This document shows, in pieces, positions 25,835 through 34,396 of a DNA stretch of 37,519 nt (position 1 is the first letter of the stretch; the number at the start of each line of letters is the position of its first letter). This stretch comes from Desulfurococcales archaeon (GTDB lineage: Archaea; Thermoproteota; Thermoprotei_A; Sulfolobales; NBVN01): NCBI GenBank assembly GCA_027083115.1, contig JALWQN010000144.1:1-37519 (forward strand), given 5' to 3'. The notes under the pieces are model-generated. The model searched no databases and was not told the DNA's origin. It saw only the letters and a program-made list of their open reading frames with translations. Both the position numbers and the translations under genes were made by a program.

Positions 25835-26581
25835 ATGGGTGAGGAATGGTTAGTAAGTTTTGAGCATCCGAGCGCAAAGACATTCCTGACTGTTGTTCAG
25901 GCCTTAGGTAATATCGTTGATGAGTCATTAATGAATTTTTCAGCAGCAGGATTGAGTGTGAAGGCACTGGATCCTGCCCAAATAGCGTTAATAAGTATCG
26001 AAATACCTAGCGACACCTTCATAACTTATCATGCCTCTAAGGAATTAAGTGTTGGTGTTAACTTAGCTAATTTACTGAAGACATTACCTAAACCTAAGAA
26101 AGGGGATAAACTGGTTTTTAGGGCTAACGAAGAATTCTATGAATTCCTTATTGAGGGAATAACTACTAAGAGATATAAGTTCAGGTCTGTTGAAGTTTCT
26201 GCTTCTCAAATACCCGAAATTGATCTCGACTTTAAAGTTAAGGCTTTAGCGATTGCAAAGGCATTAAGGGACGCTATTAAGGATCTTAAGGGGGCTGAAG
26301 TCATAACTTTTGAGGCTCAAGACGATAAGTACCTCTATCTGAGAGCTCCTGAGTTAGGCGCTGAGGCCAAGCTATCTAAGATAGGTGGTTCATTACTGGA
26401 TATGGAGGTTAAGGAGCCCTCAAGAAATAATTATGATGAGGACTACATAAACAAAGTTCTTAATCTCGCCACCATATCTGACACGATTGAAATTAGATTT
26501 GGTTCTGGAATACCTCTAAACCTATCTTTTACTTTTGTCGAAGGAGGATCTGTTAAATATCTACTTGCTCCTAAGGCGTAA
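25835..26581 (+). CDS. pcn: DNA polymerase sliding clamp (PCNA)
   Basis: 248 residues, the usual size of an archaeal PCNA, which forms a trimeric ring that tethers polymerase, ligase and FEN1 to DNA. Recognisable segments are LGNIVDESLMNFSAAGLSVKALDPAQIALI near 24-53, the domain-linking region around TTKRYKFRSVE and the C-terminal PLNLSFTFVEGGSVKYLLAPKA. Crenarchaea often have several PCNA paralogues that form a heterotrimer; only one is in this window. ATG start, divergent from the ATP synthase operon. Confidence 0.95.
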   Translation: MGEEWLVSFEHPSAKTFLTVVQALGNIVDESLMNFSAAGLSVKALDPAQIALISIEIPSDTFITYHASKELSVGVNLANLLKTLPKPKKGDKLVFRANEEFYEFLIEGITTKRYKFRSVEVSASQIPEIDLDFKVKALAIAKALRDAIKDLKGAEVITFEAQDDKYLYLRAPELGAEAKLSKIGGSLLDMEVKEPSRNNYDEDYINKVLNLATISDTIEIRFGSGIPLNLSFTFVEGGSVKYLLAPKA

Positions 26582-26586
26582 ATAGT

Positions 26587-26598
26587 AAAATTTTTATT
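26587..26598 (+). promoter_or_regulatory. TATA-like box for the Lrp/AsnC gene
   Basis: AAAATTTTTATT lies immediately after the PCNA stop, centred 26 bases before the ATG at 26619. This is ideal spacing for a leaderless transcript. Its T-run could also terminate the PCNA message. Confidence 0.45.
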
Positions 26599-26618
26599 CA
26601 ATAATCGAACAATAATTA

Positions 26619-27089
26619 ATGGTGGCCGCCTTGCCTATTTTAGACCTGGATGATGTTGATAAGAAATTATTGGATATTCTTCAGGAGAATGCAGACCTTA
26701 CTTATGCGGAATTAGGTAAGATTTTAGGTATAAGCCCCTCAACAGTCTATACGCGCGTCAAAAGATTGAGGGAGAGAGGCTACATTAAGAGAATAGTTGC
26801 GGAAGTCTCACCCGAGATGATGGGGTATAACTTAAGGTCGCTTGTTTTTCTTTCTGTTGACGTTAAGAAATATAATGAGATAGTCAATCAGCTTCTAAAG
26901 TACCCCCAAATAAAAACAATTTACGATATAACAGGGGAATGGACCTTCGCCATTGAAGCGTTAGTGAAGGACCATAAGGAATTAACTGATTTGTTGGATA
27001 ATATAGGGAGTATTGAGGGGATCCAGCAGACATCAACGGCAGTTGTTCTTAGAGTTATTAAGGAGGACAGAAAGGTAAGCCCGGTTTGA
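26619..27089 (+). CDS. Lrp/AsnC-family transcriptional regulator
   Basis: 156 residues. The N-terminal winged helix-turn-helix spans about 10-60: LDDVDKKLLDILQENADLTY, then GISPSTVYTRVKRLRERGYI as the recognition helix. The C-terminal RAM/Lrp ligand-binding domain begins near residue 70 with ITGEWTFAIEALVKDHKEL. These proteins form octamers or dimers and usually respond to amino acids. ATG start with leaderless promoter. The next ORF overlaps its stop codon, so the two are coupled. Confidence 0.93.
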   Translation: MVAALPILDLDDVDKKLLDILQENADLTYAELGKILGISPSTVYTRVKRLRERGYIKRIVAEVSPEMMGYNLRSLVFLSVDVKKYNEIVNQLLKYPQIKTIYDITGEWTFAIEALVKDHKELTDLLDNIGSIEGIQQTSTAVVLRVIKEDRKVSPV

Positions 27090-27598
27090 AACCCATTAAC
27101 GGGTACGGTTTTTTTGTTGTATCTGAATCAGGGGTTTTTACTCACGTAATTATTTTCGAGTACTTAGATAAGGAGCTCCAGTACTATAACTTAATTAAGG
27201 ATGAAGACAGGAGAGCTGAAGAACTCGCAATACTGAGGGAGAACATGCAGGAGTTCCTTAATGAGGAGGAAGTTCTAATCAATGGCGAAAGATCATACAT
27301 GCGTGTTGAGGACGTTGAAGTAGGGTTTGCTGGAAACAAGCACTTACCTTACATTCAGTATATAGTTAGATTCTTAGGAAGCTTGAAGAAAGGGGTCAAT
27401 ATCTATGAGGATAGGTATTCTCCTGAAAGAACTACCTATCGATATAGTGTTGCCTGGTTATTTCCGCCCGGAACAGAAGTTCTTGAGGTCAAGTTAGGTA
27501 CTAAATCAGTAATTAAGAAAGGGCATATTCTATATGTTGAGGTTCCTAAAGGGACTTACTTGAATGGATACGAGAAAATTGTTTTTTGTTTAGCCTGA
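27086..27598 (+). CDS. Unknown protein coupled to the Lrp/AsnC gene
   Basis: 170 residues, not recognised. It has no signal peptide, membrane helix or cysteine cluster. The composition is that of a soluble, mixed alpha/beta protein with an acidic helix (DEDRRAEELAILRENMQEFL) at about 40-60 and beta-like strands afterwards. The TTG start lies within the TGA of the upstream regulator gene (shared TTGA), implying coupled translation. Its last 53 bases overlap the opposite-strand end of priL. The long open frame, translational coupling and base composition like its neighbours argue that it is real. Confidence 0.7.
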   Translation: MKPINGYGFFVVSESGVFTHVIIFEYLDKELQYYNLIKDEDRRAEELAILRENMQEFLNEEEVLINGERSYMRVEDVEVGFAGNKHLPYIQYIVRFLGSLKKGVNIYEDRYSPERTTYRYSVAWLFPPGTEVLEVKLGTKSVIKKGHILYVEVPKGTYLNGYEKIVFCLA

Positions 27599-28679
27599 AT
27601 TTCTTAAGGCCAGCTACATAGTACTGTACTGGATTAAGGGTCCCGCACTCAGCCACACAAAGACCTAAGGTCTTCATCTTCTCGCAACTATATACAAAGT
27701 ACTTCTTTCGGCTCCCCCTCATGCCGGCTAGATGCTCGATCTGATACCTAGCTATCCTTTCATTATAGTCTGGAGAGTGCTTAAAGAGCCCCAAAACATA
27801 ATCTACGGATGCACCGATGTTAAGGAGGAAAGTGGCTAAAGCAAACCTTTGATGATGTGATAGATGTTCACCCCTCAATAATGTTTCTTCAATGCTTCTT
27901 ATGCAGGGCGGGAATAGTGACTCGATAATCTTTCCTTTAACTTCTGCGGGTATTTCCTTCTCCTCGTCACTCGTGAATCCCCTAACTTCCCTAACGACGC
28001 TCCTGACCTTATTTATGCATTCGGGCAGGTACTTGCTTTCAATGTACTCTCTCCCAACTCTCTCTCCATAACTAATGATTGTTTGCTTGATTACTTCCTC
28101 CAGCAATCTAGCAGCATCTTTCTTACTTATGAAGACCTGACCCGACTTCACTACCCTATTAACAAGCTTCCATTTAGGGTCGCCACTGAGTTTGCCAGTA
28201 AGTCTTAAGTAAGTGGGTACTGAAACACTGAAGGGGTAGCACTCAACCAGTTCCACGCCTGACCTGACTTCCTTCCCTAGCACTACTCTATATCCACATC
28301 TATTGCTTTCGGTTATTAGGGGGTTGAGCTTCAGCTTCAGCTTCCTGGCTACTGAAGCAATAACGTCTTCAGTCTCAGCAATTAGTTGGGAGAACCCCCT
28401 CTTAGACTCGTAATCTGCGAACTTCCTTAGAGCCCAAGGGTCAGCTAACCTGGTGAAGAATATTGCTAAATGAAACGCAATAACTTCCTTTAGCTCATCC
28501 TTCCCAGCAACATATCCTTCGTTCCTTAAGGCCTTAATGGCTCTCTTAATGCCAAGCTCGCGGTACTCCCTTATCTCAATCAATTGCTGTAGGGATGGCG
28601 GTGTACTGAAGAGGTTCTTCAAGTAATCATCTAAAGTAATTAAGAAAGGATATCTTGAGAAGAAAGGAATCTTCCTCAA
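27546..28679 (-). CDS. priL: DNA primase large subunit
   Basis: 377 residues. PriL pairs with the catalytic PriS to make RNA primers. The C-terminal [4Fe-4S] domain is recognisable by four cysteines, C259 (PPCIRS), C332, C341 and C345. The conserved LSHHQRFALATFLLNIG helix lies between the first two. The start is TTG at 28679, preceded by a strong GGGAGGT at seven-base spacing. It is the third gene of a tight three-gene run with two unknown proteins. No priS lies in the window. Confidence 0.93.
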   Translation of the reverse strand: MRKIPFFSRYPFLITLDDYLKNLFSTPPSLQQLIEIREYRELGIKRAIKALRNEGYVAGKDELKEVIAFHLAIFFTRLADPWALRKFADYESKRGFSQLIAETEDVIASVARKLKLKLNPLITESNRCGYRVVLGKEVRSGVELVECYPFSVSVPTYLRLTGKLSGDPKWKLVNRVVKSGQVFISKKDAARLLEEVIKQTIISYGERVGREYIESKYLPECINKVRSVVREVRGFTSDEEKEIPAEVKGKIIESLFPPCIRSIEETLLRGEHLSHHQRFALATFLLNIGASVDYVLGLFKHSPDYNERIARYQIEHLAGMRGSRKKYFVYSCEKMKTLGLCVAECGTLNPVQYYVAGLKKFRLNKKQFSRIHSSKSL

Positions 28680-28684
28680 GAAAA

Positions 28685-29137
28685 CTACCTCCCGAACTCA
28701 ACCCCCTGAATCAATCCCCTACTGGCTAGGTTCTCCGCTATCTTAACTAAGGCCTCAAAGGTTCTCTCATCCACAAGGATGTCTTCCCCCTCAGCAACTA
28801 CGGCTAGGCCCTCTAAGGGATTGATTGGAGGTTCAGGTAAGTGAGGATCTGGCTTATCTCTACCTACATAAATCCACCTCAGCTTCGTTCGTTCCTTCCC
28901 CCTAGTTTTATAAACCCTGTACCAGTACCTACCGAAGTACACGTACTTCAGCTTCCTTCCTTCAAGCAACCGGTAAACCACATGAATAGGCTTAAGGTAG
29001 TAACCACTATCCCTTATTTCTTCATTATATTTGTAGATTCTCTTCCTGTAGGGCGAGAAAATGCTCATAAGTAAATTGTATCCTCCCTTAATCCTTAACG
29101 ACTTCCTAGTTCGTCCAGGCAACCTAATCACCACCAT
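28685..29137 (-). CDS. Unknown basic protein in the priL operon
   Basis: 150 residues, not recognised. The N-terminal 90 residues are strongly basic and Tyr-rich (SPYRKRIYKYNEE, RYWYRVYKTRGKERTKLRWIYVG), suggesting nucleic-acid contact. A Pro-rich PHLPEPPINP turn follows near 98-107, then an acidic/helical C-terminal third. Five bases separate it from priL and its end carries the priL ribosome site, so it is surely cotranscribed. ATG start. A role in priming or replication is only a neighbourhood inference. Confidence 0.75.
   Translation of the reverse strand: MVVIRLPGRTRKSLRIKGGYNLLMSIFSPYRKRIYKYNEEIRDSGYYLKPIHVVYRLLEGRKLKYVYFGRYWYRVYKTRGKERTKLRWIYVGRDKPDPHLPEPPINPLEGLAVVAEGEDILVDERTFEALVKIAENLASRGLIQGVEFGR
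28687..28693 (-). promoter_or_regulatory. Strong ribosome-binding site for priL
   Basis: GGGAGGT on the minus strand, seven bases before the TTG start of priL. It overlaps the TAG stop codon of the preceding gene and fixes TTG as the start. Confidence 0.6.
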
Positions 29138-29161
29138 GATTCCGTAATTGGAGATATAGCA

Positions 29162-29626
29162 CTAGATATTGTCTTTAAAGCAATTATTTGCGAACCTGAT
29201 TTTGAGGGATTTAAGGCGCGCGTAAACCTCCTTTTTGAATTCCTCTATAATATCCTCTGGCACCCCTCTCTCTGAAGCAATCCTCTTAACTTCTTCCTCA
29301 ACTATCGCGTACTTCTTGAATTTTTCGTTAAGGGCTTTCCAATCAATACCTGCTAGGGCCTTAGCCACGTCTTCCCTATATGGCAACATACCTTTAATCA
29401 TGAGTACGGATATTATTGGGTACCCAACATACCCTCTGTACTTAGTGCCATTATCTGTGCTGCAGGCTTCATTAGAATCTAAATTAACGTAGACACTATA
29501 AACTCTATCTCCCTCCGAAGATCTAACCTTAAACCACTCCTCACTAACTTGCTGGATTCTTCCATCAGCTATTGCCCCAGCAGCCTCCAAAACCTTGATT
29601 TTAGGAGGTCGTCTCAAGTAGGCCAA
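29162..29626 (-). CDS. Unknown protein, first gene of the priL operon
   Basis: 154 residues, not securely assigned. The N-terminal half is beta-like with a distinctive stretch: residues 33-60 are RVRSSEGDR-type strands, then CSTDNGTKYRGYVGYPIISV near 55-74. This looks like a conserved small domain that I think recurs in Crenarchaeota but cannot name. The C-terminal half is helical and charged (WKALNEKFKKYAIVEEEVKR). The only usable start in frame is TTG at 29626. It lies 24 bases before the next gene, with priL downstream. Confidence 0.72.
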   Translation of the reverse strand: MAYLRRPPKIKVLEAAGAIADGRIQQVSEEWFKVRSSEGDRVYSVYVNLDSNEACSTDNGTKYRGYVGYPIISVLMIKGMLPYREDVAKALAGIDWKALNEKFKKYAIVEEEVKRIASERGVPEDIIEEFKKEVYARLKSLKIRFANNCFKDNI

Positions 29627-29720
29627 TACTTCCCATCCAGCATAATATATGCATGAAAGTTAAAAACGATTGATTAATGAATAAATTTCCTTATTAAAAA
29701 CTAGGAGAGCGGTTATTCAC

Positions 29721-30146
29721 TTACGTTTCTTTCTCTCTTATCTTATCTGCATAAGCCTGCGGGGTTAAGTAGTCTCCCTCCTTAAATCCTCCTTTAATCC
29801 TGACTTTAGCTATCCATCCTTTCCCGTATGGATCCTTATTTACTAGGTCTGGGGAATCAAGTAATTCCTCATTTGTTACCAGGACCTCGCAATCAACGGG
29901 TGAATACACATCAGCAACCGACTTAACTGATTCGAGAGTAGCTAGAGTTTCTCCCTTCTTTACTTCACTCCCTGTTTCAGGGAGCTCTACATTAACTATA
30001 TACTTAAGTTTCTTTTGGGCGTAGTCAGTTACACCAATGAACAGGGTTTCCCCTTCCTTCCTTAACCATTCATCCGTCTCGGTATAGAGAAGGCCGGCCT
30101 TAACAAGGTATTCGCCGAGTTTTGTCTTGACAATTATGTCCTCCAT
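29721..30146 (-). CDS. gcvH: Glycine cleavage system H protein
   Basis: 141 residues, lipoyl-carrier protein of the glycine cleavage system. The lipoylation site is K75 in LESVKSVADVYSP, flanked by the lipoyl-domain hairpin VELPETGSEVKKGE. It shuttles the aminomethyl group between the P and T proteins. ATG start, 13 bases after gcvT, so the two are cotranscribed. Confidence 0.96.
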   Translation of the reverse strand: MEDIIVKTKLGEYLVKAGLLYTETDEWLRKEGETLFIGVTDYAQKKLKYIVNVELPETGSEVKKGETLATLESVKSVADVYSPVDCEVLVTNEELLDSPDLVNKDPYGKGWIAKVRIKGGFKEGDYLTPQAYADKIREKET

Positions 30147-30159
30147 TTTCGGTCACGCA

Positions 30160-31284
30160 TTATATCATTGGGAAGTCGAGTATTTTAGCTTCATGTAATT
30201 TATTCCTGATCTCTATCTGTAGCTTGAACCCTATGTATGCATGGGTGGATTTAACGTAACCCATACCAACAGATCTCTTAAGGATGGGTGAGTAAGTGCC
30301 GCTAGTTACGTAACCTACTTCAGTACCGCCCGCAAATATTTTATTTCGATGTCTTGGTATTGTTCTGTCTCCTTTCTTCAGTTTAAAACCAACTCTAACC
30401 TTATTTACGCCTTTCTCGTAAGCCTCCATAACCTTATCGCACCCCACACAGTCCGTCTTCCCTAGAGTTAAGGGCAACCAGTATCGGGCCTCAATAGGGT
30501 TTGTGGATTCGTCCATGTCCTCACCCACAAGAAGATAACCTACCTCAAGCCTTAAGCTATCCCTAGCTATTAGGCCAGCCGGCTTAGCTCCTGCCTCAAT
30601 AGCTTTCTTAAAGATTCTTGCTCCGTGCTCCACGCTAGTCCATACTTCAAAACCATAGGACCTTACTTCCTCGCCTGTCCAACCAGACCTGCTGACTAGG
30701 GTTGCTTCCTCACCCAATACTTCAGCTTTAGGAATGAACTGAAGAATTCTTAGGTCCTTTATGTCTGAAGGGGCTCCCAATTCCTCAAGCACATCAAGAG
30801 CCTTCGGTCCCTGAATAGCTATTAATGTTGTTGTGGCGGTTACGTCATTAATCGTTACGTCATCGCTGCTGAAACCAAACCTATCCCTCAAACTCTCTAA
30901 CCATTCTCTATCGCTCACTACGTTAGGAGCATTAACTACAGCAAGCCACTCACCATCCCTTAAATAATATAGCATCACATCATCCTTAATCCCACCGTTG
31001 TCATTTAGGAGAAGTATAGGACCACTCATGAATCCCTCTCTAAACTTCCTCAGGTCCTTACTCCCAACCCTCTGAAAGAACTCATACAGCTTCTTCCCTC
31101 TAATCACGTACCTACCCATATGTGAAACATCAAACACACTGACGGATGTCCTAGTTGCCAAATGCTCCTCCATAGGATTACCGTAATCCATTGAGGTGAG
31201 CCAACCACCAAACTCTCCCAAATTACCACCAAACTGACGCTGAAGATCAATAAGCGGAACTTCCTTAGCCGTTTTTATCACCAT
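30160..31284 (-). CDS. gcvT: Glycine cleavage system T protein (aminomethyltransferase)
   Basis: 374 residues. GcvT releases ammonia from the H-bound aminomethyl group and passes the one-carbon unit to a tetrahydropterin. Family features are FDVSHMGRYVIRG near 50-62, the NGGIKDDVMLYYL segment carrying the catalytic Asp, SRSGWTGEEVRSYGFEVW and the C-terminal VGYVTSGTYSPILKRSVGMGYV. ATG start. It diverges from gcvPA, with 183 bases of shared promoter region. Confidence 0.95.
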   Translation of the reverse strand: MVIKTAKEVPLIDLQRQFGGNLGEFGGWLTSMDYGNPMEEHLATRTSVSVFDVSHMGRYVIRGKKLYEFFQRVGSKDLRKFREGFMSGPILLLNDNGGIKDDVMLYYLRDGEWLAVVNAPNVVSDREWLESLRDRFGFSSDDVTINDVTATTTLIAIQGPKALDVLEELGAPSDIKDLRILQFIPKAEVLGEEATLVSRSGWTGEEVRSYGFEVWTSVEHGARIFKKAIEAGAKPAGLIARDSLRLEVGYLLVGEDMDESTNPIEARYWLPLTLGKTDCVGCDKVMEAYEKGVNKVRVGFKLKKGDRTIPRHRNKIFAGGTEVGYVTSGTYSPILKRSVGMGYVKSTHAYIGFKLQIEIRNKLHEAKILDFPMI

Positions 31285-31467
31285 ATCATTAGGTGAGGAA
31301 GGTAAATTAAATCATAGTTGATGAGTCGTCGTAACTGACTTAGGGTTTGGGTCTGAACGATACTTTTAATCACTTCTGAGCATCTTCTTTAAGAAATTAA
31401 GTAGTGGTTAAGGTGTCTTAATATAAGTGTGTAATGAAATAATTATTTTATCTTCTTCCCTAAAAAT

Positions 31468-32874
31468 GTGGTTAAGATCAAAATGCCGCATCACTGGATA
31501 CCTAATTCGTCACCTGAAATAAAGGAATCTATGATGAAGGAGTTAGGGATTAGTGACTTGATGGAGCTCTTCAGTGATATCCCTAGGGACCTAATTCTTA
31601 AGGAGGACCTGAACATCGGTTTCGGTAGGTTAAGCGAGTATGAGGTTAGGAGGCTAGTTAAGTCAATCCTTAATAAAAACAGGGTTTTTGAGGATCCTCC
31701 GCCATTCTTGGGCGGGGGTTTGTGCGCACATTATGTGCCATCGGCAGTTAAGGCTATCGTGTCGAGAACCGAGTTCTACACTGCTTACACCCCCTACCAG
31801 CCCGAGATAGCTCAAGGCATTCTTCAGGCTTTCTTTGAATACCAAAGTCTGCTGGCAGAACTGTATGGCGTAGATATTGTGAATGCTTCAATGTATAACG
31901 GAAGTACTGCAGCAGCAGAAGCCGTGAGGATGGCTGCTAGAGTTAAGAAAGGTAGAAAAACCGTTTTGATGGCTGGCTCAGCACATCCTGAAGTGAAGAA
32001 AGTGATTGCTACGTGGGTCTCTGGAATAGGTTTAAGATTGGTTGAGGTACCCTACAAGAAATCTGACGGTACTTTAGATACTGACAAATTAAGTGGGCTC
32101 CTTAGTAAGGACGTAGCAGCCCTATATGTTGAGAGCCCTAATTTCTATGGCGCCATAGAAAAGGATTTGAAGGACATTATAGAGAGGGTTCATGAGGTCG
32201 AGGGCTTAGCAATAGTTAGCTCTAATCCTCTCTCGCTCTCTTTATTTAGGCCTCCAGGAGATTTAGGGGCAGACATTGTTGTTGGGGATGCCCAGCCCTT
32301 AGGCCTTGGCTTAAACTATGGCGGCCCATCGGCAGGCATATTCGGCATTAAGGACGCTAAGGAATTTCTGAGGCAGCTTCCAGGCAGACTGATAGGTATG
32401 ACTAAAGACGTGAGGTCAGAGGATGAGGGGTTCATGATGGTTTTGCAGACCAGAGAGCAACATATTAGGAGAGAGCGAGCGACCTCAAACATAACGACAA
32501 ATTCAGGGCTGGAGGCAGTGGCTGCCGCAGTATTTGTCTCTCTCCTGGGTTCCGACGGCTTAAGGAAGTTGGGTGGAGCCATCTTAGGGAGAACTCATTA
32601 CTTGCTGGAAGGACTGAAGAAAATTGAAGGGGTTAAGGCCCCCCTCTATCCTGAAGGCATATACTTCGGTGATGTGCCAGTAGGTTTCGAGAGAATGGCA
32701 GCTAAGGAAATAATTAAGGAACTCATTAAGAAAGGAATACATATTGGGCCTCCCTTGAGCAGGTTTTATGAGGAAAGAATTCGTGAGTGTTTAATGTGTG
32801 TCTCAGAACTCCATACGAGGAAAGACATTGATCAATTACTAACTTCCTTAAGTGAGGTGATCGGTTATGCCTAG
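31468..32874 (+). CDS. gcvPA: Glycine dehydrogenase (decarboxylating) subunit 1
   Basis: 468 residues, N-terminal half of the two-part P protein. It has the family start HHWIPNSSPEIKESMMKELG, then FLGGGLCAHYVPSAVK, YTPYQPEIAQGILQAFFEYQ and MYNGSTAAAEA. It lacks the PLP lysine, which is in the partner subunit. The GTG at 31468 is about 20-25 bases after a TATTTTAT-like box, fitting a leaderless start; ATG at 31483 is an alternative. Its end overlaps gcvPB by 8 bases. Confidence 0.95.
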   Translation: MVKIKMPHHWIPNSSPEIKESMMKELGISDLMELFSDIPRDLILKEDLNIGFGRLSEYEVRRLVKSILNKNRVFEDPPPFLGGGLCAHYVPSAVKAIVSRTEFYTAYTPYQPEIAQGILQAFFEYQSLLAELYGVDIVNASMYNGSTAAAEAVRMAARVKKGRKTVLMAGSAHPEVKKVIATWVSGIGLRLVEVPYKKSDGTLDTDKLSGLLSKDVAALYVESPNFYGAIEKDLKDIIERVHEVEGLAIVSSNPLSLSLFRPPGDLGADIVVGDAQPLGLGLNYGGPSAGIFGIKDAKEFLRQLPGRLIGMTKDVRSEDEGFMMVLQTREQHIRRERATSNITTNSGLEAVAAAVFVSLLGSDGLRKLGGAILGRTHYLLEGLKKIEGVKAPLYPEGIYFGDVPVGFERMAAKEIIKELIKKGIHIGPPLSRFYEERIRECLMCVSELHTRKDIDQLLTSLSEVIGYA

Positions 32875-34393
32875 AGAATTCAGGCAAGCTAAGTGGCCAG
32901 AGCCCCTAATTTTTGAGCTCCCTAAGGGAAGGAAAGAGACCTTCAGGATTGATGACGAATTCAGGAGTGAAGCTAGGGAAGCATTAGAGAGGATTCCAGC
33001 AGAACTAGTTAGGGAATCAGGTCCAGGCATACCGAACTTAAGTGAGGTCGAGGTCATAAGGCACTACACAAGGCTTTCTCAAATGGCTTACGGTGTTGAT
33101 CAGGGGCCCGTGCCTTTAGGCTCATGTACAATGAAGTATAATCCTAAGATTGATGAGGAACTTGCTTCACTGCCTCAAGTAACCAACATACATCCTTACC
33201 AGGATGAAGACACAGTTCAAGGTATTCTAGAGATACTTTACCTGATGCAGAAGTGGCTGGCTAAAATTACCGGGGCAGATCTTTGCTCATTGCAGCCGCC
33301 TGCTGGTGCAGCCGGCGAACTTACGGGAGCCTTAATCATAAGGAAGTACCTCCATGACAAGGGGTTATTAAGTAAGGACGAAATGATTGTCCCCGAAAGC
33401 GCTCACGGCACTAACCCAGCTAGTGCCGTAATGGCAGGCTTCAAGGTCGTTAAGGTTCCTGCAGACGCTGATGGAAACACTGACTTAGATGCTCTAAAGG
33501 CTGTGGTAGGGGAGAAAACAGCAGGAATAATGCTAACTAACCCCAGCACTTTAGGCCTGTTTGAGTCAAGGATTCTCGAGATCTCTGACCTAATTCATGG
33601 TGCTGGAGGCATCCTGTATTATGATGGGGCTAACCTAAATGGGATTCTCGGTGTCTCAAGGCCAGGGGATATGGGTTTCGATATTATTCACTTAAACCTG
33701 CATAAAACGTTTGCAGCACCTCATGGTGGGGGAGGACCTGGGGCTGGAGCGGTGTGTGTAAAGAAGGAGTTAACCAATTACCTTCCAGTACCAGTAGTTG
33801 ATTATGATGGAAGTAAATACTTCCTTAATTACGATTTGTCGAGAACTATAGGCATGACCTCATGGTTTTACGGTAATGCAGTACCTATAGTGAAGTCCTT
33901 CATCTACTTAGCGATGTTAGGGCCTTCCTTAAGGGAGGTGGCCGAGATATCGGTTCTTAACACTAACTACTTAATGAGTAAGTTGGTTAAGCTACCGGGT
34001 GTCTCACTGATTTACGGTGAGGGTAGGTGGCGCAAACACGAAGTAGTGATTAGCTTTGACAGACTTCATAAGGACACAGGAGTTAGTGCTGAGGATATTG
34101 CTAAGGCCTTACTGGATAGGGGCTTTCACGCACCAACAATTTACTTCCCGCTAATAGTTCCTGAAGCACACATGATTGAACTCACTGAAACCGAAACGAA
34201 GGAAAAGATAGATGAGTTAGCTAGGGCATATGAAGAAATAGTTAATATTGCATACAGGAACCCGCAAGAGCTTAAGGAGGCACCGCGAAATACAGCCATA
34301 GGGAGGCTGGACGCTCTTTTAGGGAATCATCCCAAGACAGTCACTCCAACATATAAGTATGTGGGTAGGATAAGAAAGACAGGCAGTTCTTAA
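32867..34393 (+). CDS. gcvPB: Glycine dehydrogenase (decarboxylating) subunit 2
   Basis: 508 residues, PLP-bearing half of the P protein. The PLP lysine is K280 in HLNLHKTFAAPHGGGGPGAG. PLGSCTMKYNPK near 83-94 and the VPESAHGTNPASA loop near 175-187 are conserved in the family. It decarboxylates glycine and loads the aminomethyl group on GcvH. ATG start within the end of gcvPA. Confidence 0.96.
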   Translation: MPREFRQAKWPEPLIFELPKGRKETFRIDDEFRSEAREALERIPAELVRESGPGIPNLSEVEVIRHYTRLSQMAYGVDQGPVPLGSCTMKYNPKIDEELASLPQVTNIHPYQDEDTVQGILEILYLMQKWLAKITGADLCSLQPPAGAAGELTGALIIRKYLHDKGLLSKDEMIVPESAHGTNPASAVMAGFKVVKVPADADGNTDLDALKAVVGEKTAGIMLTNPSTLGLFESRILEISDLIHGAGGILYYDGANLNGILGVSRPGDMGFDIIHLNLHKTFAAPHGGGGPGAGAVCVKKELTNYLPVPVVDYDGSKYFLNYDLSRTIGMTSWFYGNAVPIVKSFIYLAMLGPSLREVAEISVLNTNYLMSKLVKLPGVSLIYGEGRWRKHEVVISFDRLHKDTGVSAEDIAKALLDRGFHAPTIYFPLIVPEAHMIELTETETKEKIDELARAYEEIVNIAYRNPQELKEAPRNTAIGRLDALLGNHPKTVTPTYKYVGRIRKTGSS

Positions 34394-34396
34394 TAC

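Noticed and set aside
31319..31356. Possible C/D-box guide RNA (TGATGA, then two CTGA boxes) between gcvT and gcvPA
   Set aside because: There is a C-like box and a 10-base gap to the first CTGA, but only 14 bases separate the two CTGA boxes and no C' box or closing stem is visible. Probably chance.
31285..31467. Glycine riboswitch in the divergent gcv promoter region
   Set aside because: No conserved aptamer pattern is seen, and the region is mostly A/T-rich promoter-like sequence.
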